NCBI GenBank assembly: GCA_025928535.1
Contig: JAICJJ010000162.1
Coordinates: 1 to 6,737 of the forward strand
Direction: 5' to 3'
Length of the DNA stretch: 6,737 nucleotides
From: Thermomicrobiales bacterium
GTDB taxonomy: Bacteria > Chloroflexota > Chloroflexia > Thermomicrobiales > UBA6265
Both the position numbers and the translations under genes were made by a program. Shown here piece after piece: positions 4,470 through 6,737 of this stretch; the stretch's first letter is position 1, and each line of letters starts with the position of its first letter. A model generated the notes under the pieces. That model was not told where the DNA came from and ran no database searches. It worked only from the letters and a program-made list of their open reading frames with translations.

Positions 4470-5791
4470 ACTCATTGTTGATTCGCGGCGGCCACGTCGT
4501 CGATCCCGTCGTCGGCCTCGACGCCCGGGCCGACGTCCTTGTGGACGACGGCAGGATCGTCGCCGTTGGGCGGCTCGATCGATCCGCCTCCCGGACCGTC
4601 GATGCCGATGGCCTCGTCGTCGCGCCCGGGCTGATCGATGTCCACGTGCATCTGCGCGAGCCTGGCTTCACCGAAAAGGAGACGATCGCGACCGGCTCGC
4701 TGGCGGCGGCGGCCGGCGGGTACACGACCGTCTTTTGCATGCCGAACACGAGCCCGGCCCTCGATTCGGTCGCGGCGCTTCGTTCGCTCGAAGCCACGGT
4801 CCGGCGCGACGCCCTGATTCGGGTGCATCCGATCGCGGCGATCACGAAAGGACGACGCGGCAAGGAAGCGGTTGATTTCGACGAGTTGGCGGCGGCGGGG
4901 GCGGTCGGCTTCTCGGACGACGGCGATTCGACCGCCGATAGCGGCATCATGCGAGCGGCGCTTGCGGCGACGCGGCGGCACGGCCGGCCGGTGATGACGC
5001 ATTGCGAAGACCGCGGGCTGACCGGGGGTGCGATGCACGAAGGCGACATATCCCAGACATTGAATATCGTTGGCATCCCCCCGGAAGCGGAAGAAATCGT
5101 GATTGCGCGCGATCTCGCATTGGCGCGATTGACTGGCGGCTGGCTCCATCTCTGCCACATTTCGATTGGAACCGGGGTCGATTTGCTGCGCCGATTCAAG
5201 GCAGAGGGAACGCGGGCGACTGGCGAAGCGATGCCGCATCACCTGACGATGACCGACGCTTGGGTGGCTGGGTCCCGGCGACTGGTCAATGTTGACGAGC
5301 CGGAGAGCGCCGACGGCATTCCGGCCGACCCGAACACGAAAGTCAATCCGCCGCTCCGGCCGGACGCCGATACGGTCGCGTTGCTGGAGGGAGTGCGCGA
5401 TGGCACGATCGATCTGGTCGCGACCGATCATGCGCCCCACGCCGAACCGGAGAAAGCTGGAACGCCGTTCGCGCGCGCCGGGTTCGGCATGATCGGCAGC
5501 GAGTTCGCGCTGCCGCTCGCGCTCGCGCTCGTCCGGGCAGGGCATTTCTCGCTGCCGAAGGCGATCGATTTGATGAGCTCGGCGCCGGCGCGCCTGTGGG
5601 GTTTGCCAACCGGGCGATTGACGCCGGGCGCGCCCGCTGACCTCGTACTGTTCGACCCGAACGAGCGGTGGACGGTCAGGCGGGAAACGATCAGATCGAA
5701 GAGTTGCAACACGCCGTTGCTCGGGATGACGTTGCAGGGGAAAGTGAAACGCACGTTCCTGGCTGGGGAAGAACGATATGCCGATGACTGA
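4466..5791 (+). CDS. pyrC: Dihydroorotase
   Basis: This enzyme cyclises carbamoyl-aspartate to dihydroorotate, the third step of UMP synthesis, in the cytoplasm. The 441 residues match the long class I (Bacillus/Aquifex-type) enzyme rather than the shorter E. coli type. Metal ligands H60 and H62 sit in DVHVHLREPG, with R64 for substrate. GFSDDG (residues 149-153) holds the bridging Asp that takes the place of a carboxylated Lys in this class. H179 is in MTHCED and H231 in LHLCHIS. Catalytic D321 lies in VATDHAPH with H325. The enzyme therefore looks intact. The C-terminal TGRLTPGAPADLVLFDP is the usual small beta-domain closing strand of amidohydrolases. ATG 4466 is preferred because RGGHVVDP follows at the usual distance; TTG 4442 would add eight residues inside the terminator's T-run. 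Translation is probably coupled to the leader frame (ATGA). It overlaps carA by 14 bp. Confidence 0.96.
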   Translation: MNSLLIRGGHVVDPVVGLDARADVLVDDGRIVAVGRLDRSASRTVDADGLVVAPGLIDVHVHLREPGFTEKETIATGSLAAAAGGYTTVFCMPNTSPALDSVAALRSLEATVRRDALIRVHPIAAITKGRRGKEAVDFDELAAAGAVGFSDDGDSTADSGIMRAALAATRRHGRPVMTHCEDRGLTGGAMHEGDISQTLNIVGIPPEAEEIVIARDLALARLTGGWLHLCHISIGTGVDLLRRFKAEGTRATGEAMPHHLTMTDAWVAGSRRLVNVDEPESADGIPADPNTKVNPPLRPDADTVALLEGVRDGTIDLVATDHAPHAEPEKAGTPFARAGFGMIGSEFALPLALALVRAGHFSLPKAIDLMSSAPARLWGLPTGRLTPGAPADLVLFDPNERWTVRRETIRSKSCNTPLLGMTLQGKVKRTFLAGEERYADD

Positions 5792-6737
5792 GGCGGCCGT
5801 GACTGCACGTGGAACGCGGCCGCGCTACCGGCCGCCAGCCGACGCGGCCGTCGCGCTGGCGGATGGGACCGTGTTTCGCGGCCAATCGTTCGGCGCGCCG
5901 GTCGATGCAGCCGGGGAGATGGTCTTCACCACGACGATGGTCGGGTATCAGGAAGTCTGCACCGATCCTTCGTTTCGAGGGCAAATCGTGTGCATGACTT
6001 ATCCGCTCATCGGCAACTATGGGGTCAATGCCGTCGATGACGAATCGCGCCAGCCGTGGATCGCCGGCCTGGTCGTCCGGGAAGCCTGTCCGACGCCGAG
6101 CCACCACCAATCGCTCGGCACGATCGACGACTACCTGCGGCGCGCCGGCATCCCGGCGATTGCGGGCATCGACACCCGAGCGTTGACGCGACATATCCGC
6201 GACGTTGGCGACATGCGCGCCGTGCTGATCCGGAATGCGGCCGATTGGTCGGATGACGAACTCGTGGCGCGGGCGCAGGCGGCGCCATTGCCCGGGGAAC
6301 GGGACGTCGTCGGCGAGGTCGCCGGCGACGTGGCCGATATCGCGAGCGGAGACGGACCGCATGTGGTGGTCGTCGATTGCGGCCTGAAGCGGAACATCGT
6401 GCGCTCGCTGGCGGCGCGTGGAGCGAAGGTGACGGTCGTGCCATTCGGGACGCCGTATGCCGAAATCGCCACCCTCCGCCCGGACGGCGTGGTGGTGTCG
6501 CCCGGACCGGGCGATCCGGCGAATCTCGATGCTGGGCTCGAGGTGGTGCGCGGTGTGCTCGACGCCGGGACGCCCTATTTCGGCATCTGCCTCGGCCATC
6601 AATTGCTGGCTCGCAGCATCGGCGCGCGGACCGCGAAGTTGAAATTCGGGCATCGCGGCGGCAATCACCCGGTGCAAGACCGGCGCACCGGCCGGGTGAC
6701 GATCACGTCGCAAAATCACGGTTTCCAGGTCGATGGC
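5778..6737 (+). CDS. carA: Carbamoyl-phosphate synthase small subunit, 3' end missing
   Basis: This is the glutaminase subunit that feeds ammonia to CarB for carbamoyl phosphate, used for pyrimidines and arginine. 320 codons are visible of roughly 380. The N-terminal CarA domain has ADGTVFRGQSFGA, EMVFTTTMVGYQEV, TYPLIGNYGVN and GIDTRALTRHIRD. The class I glutamine amidotransferase domain starts near residue 195 (VVVVDCGLKRNIVRSL), has SPGPGDP, and carries the nucleophile C271 in YFGICLGHQLLARSIGA. The catalytic His and Glu near the C terminus fall beyond the window. SQNHGFQVDG at the edge is normal family sequence. ATG 5778 is chosen because GGGGA (5765-5769) lies 8 nt upstream. ATG 5784, two codons later, is also possible. 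Before the conserved domain there are about 20 residues rich in Arg, Pro and Ala that E. coli CarA lacks. The 14-bp overlap with pyrC indicates one operon; carB probably follows. Confidence 0.95.
   Translation, partial: MPMTEAAVTARGTRPRYRPPADAAVALADGTVFRGQSFGAPVDAAGEMVFTTTMVGYQEVCTDPSFRGQIVCMTYPLIGNYGVNAVDDESRQPWIAGLVVREACPTPSHHQSLGTIDDYLRRAGIPAIAGIDTRALTRHIRDVGDMRAVLIRNAADWSDDELVARAQAAPLPGERDVVGEVAGDVADIASGDGPHVVVVDCGLKRNIVRSLAARGAKVTVVPFGTPYAEIATLRPDGVVVSPGPGDPANLDAGLEVVRGVLDAGTPYFGICLGHQLLARSIGARTAKLKFGHRGGNHPVQDRRTGRVTITSQNHGFQVDG

Noticed and set aside
4472..5545. Long antisense open frame within pyrC
   Set aside because: pyrC on the plus strand has every catalytic motif; the antisense frame has none and no ribosome site was evident.
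5691..6719. Long antisense open frame within carA
   Set aside because: It mirrors carA, which is unmistakable on the plus strand; the His/Arg-rich translation is typical of an antisense shadow.

Overview
The window is GC-rich bacterial chromosomal DNA with tightly packed, often overlapping genes. No mobile element, CRISPR array, rRNA or tRNA gene was seen. The gene order pyrC-carA, an ECF42-type sigma factor and the general protein character would suit a high-GC Gram-positive or Chloroflexota (Thermomicrobia-like) organism. This placement is only an impression and no gene here settles it.

Layout. (1) Bases 1-968, plus strand: the 3' part of an ECF42-type sigma factor gene with its long C-terminal extension. 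(2) Bases 1015-1875, minus strand: a poorly recognisable TIM-barrel-like protein, convergent with the sigma factor, with its own good sigma70-type promoter at 1984-2012. (3) Bases 2061-4235, minus strand: an overlapping three-gene run in the order nth (endonuclease III), histidine phosphatase, metallo-beta-lactamase-fold hydrolase. (4) Bases 4236-4465: a 230-bp divergent control region. (5) Bases 4466-6737, plus strand: pyrC (dihydroorotase) overlapping carA (carbamoyl-phosphate synthase small subunit), the latter cut by the window end. The other long gene-free stretch, 1876-2060, holds the promoter of the TIM-barrel-like gene and a small hairpin.

The most interesting part is the leader of the pyrimidine operon. 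A consensus-like promoter (4301-4330) is followed by a strong Shine-Dalgarno and a GTG-started 34-codon reading frame (4365-4469). Its TGA overlaps the pyrC ATG as ATGA. A textbook intrinsic terminator (hairpin plus TTCTTTTT, 4403-4444) lies entirely inside that short frame. A perfect 16-nt palindrome shares bases with its 5' arm, and a second small hairpin covers the likely pyrC ribosome-binding site. The arrangement resembles the translation-coupled attenuator ahead of enterobacterial pyrBI, but here it precedes pyrC-carA. I propose it as a candidate attenuation and translational-coupling system. It is inferred from sequence only.

How the genes work together: carA (with carB presumably beyond the window end) makes carbamoyl phosphate, and pyrC closes the ring two steps later in UMP synthesis. 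The nth cluster joins base-excision repair to two generic hydrolases, with no evident shared pathway.
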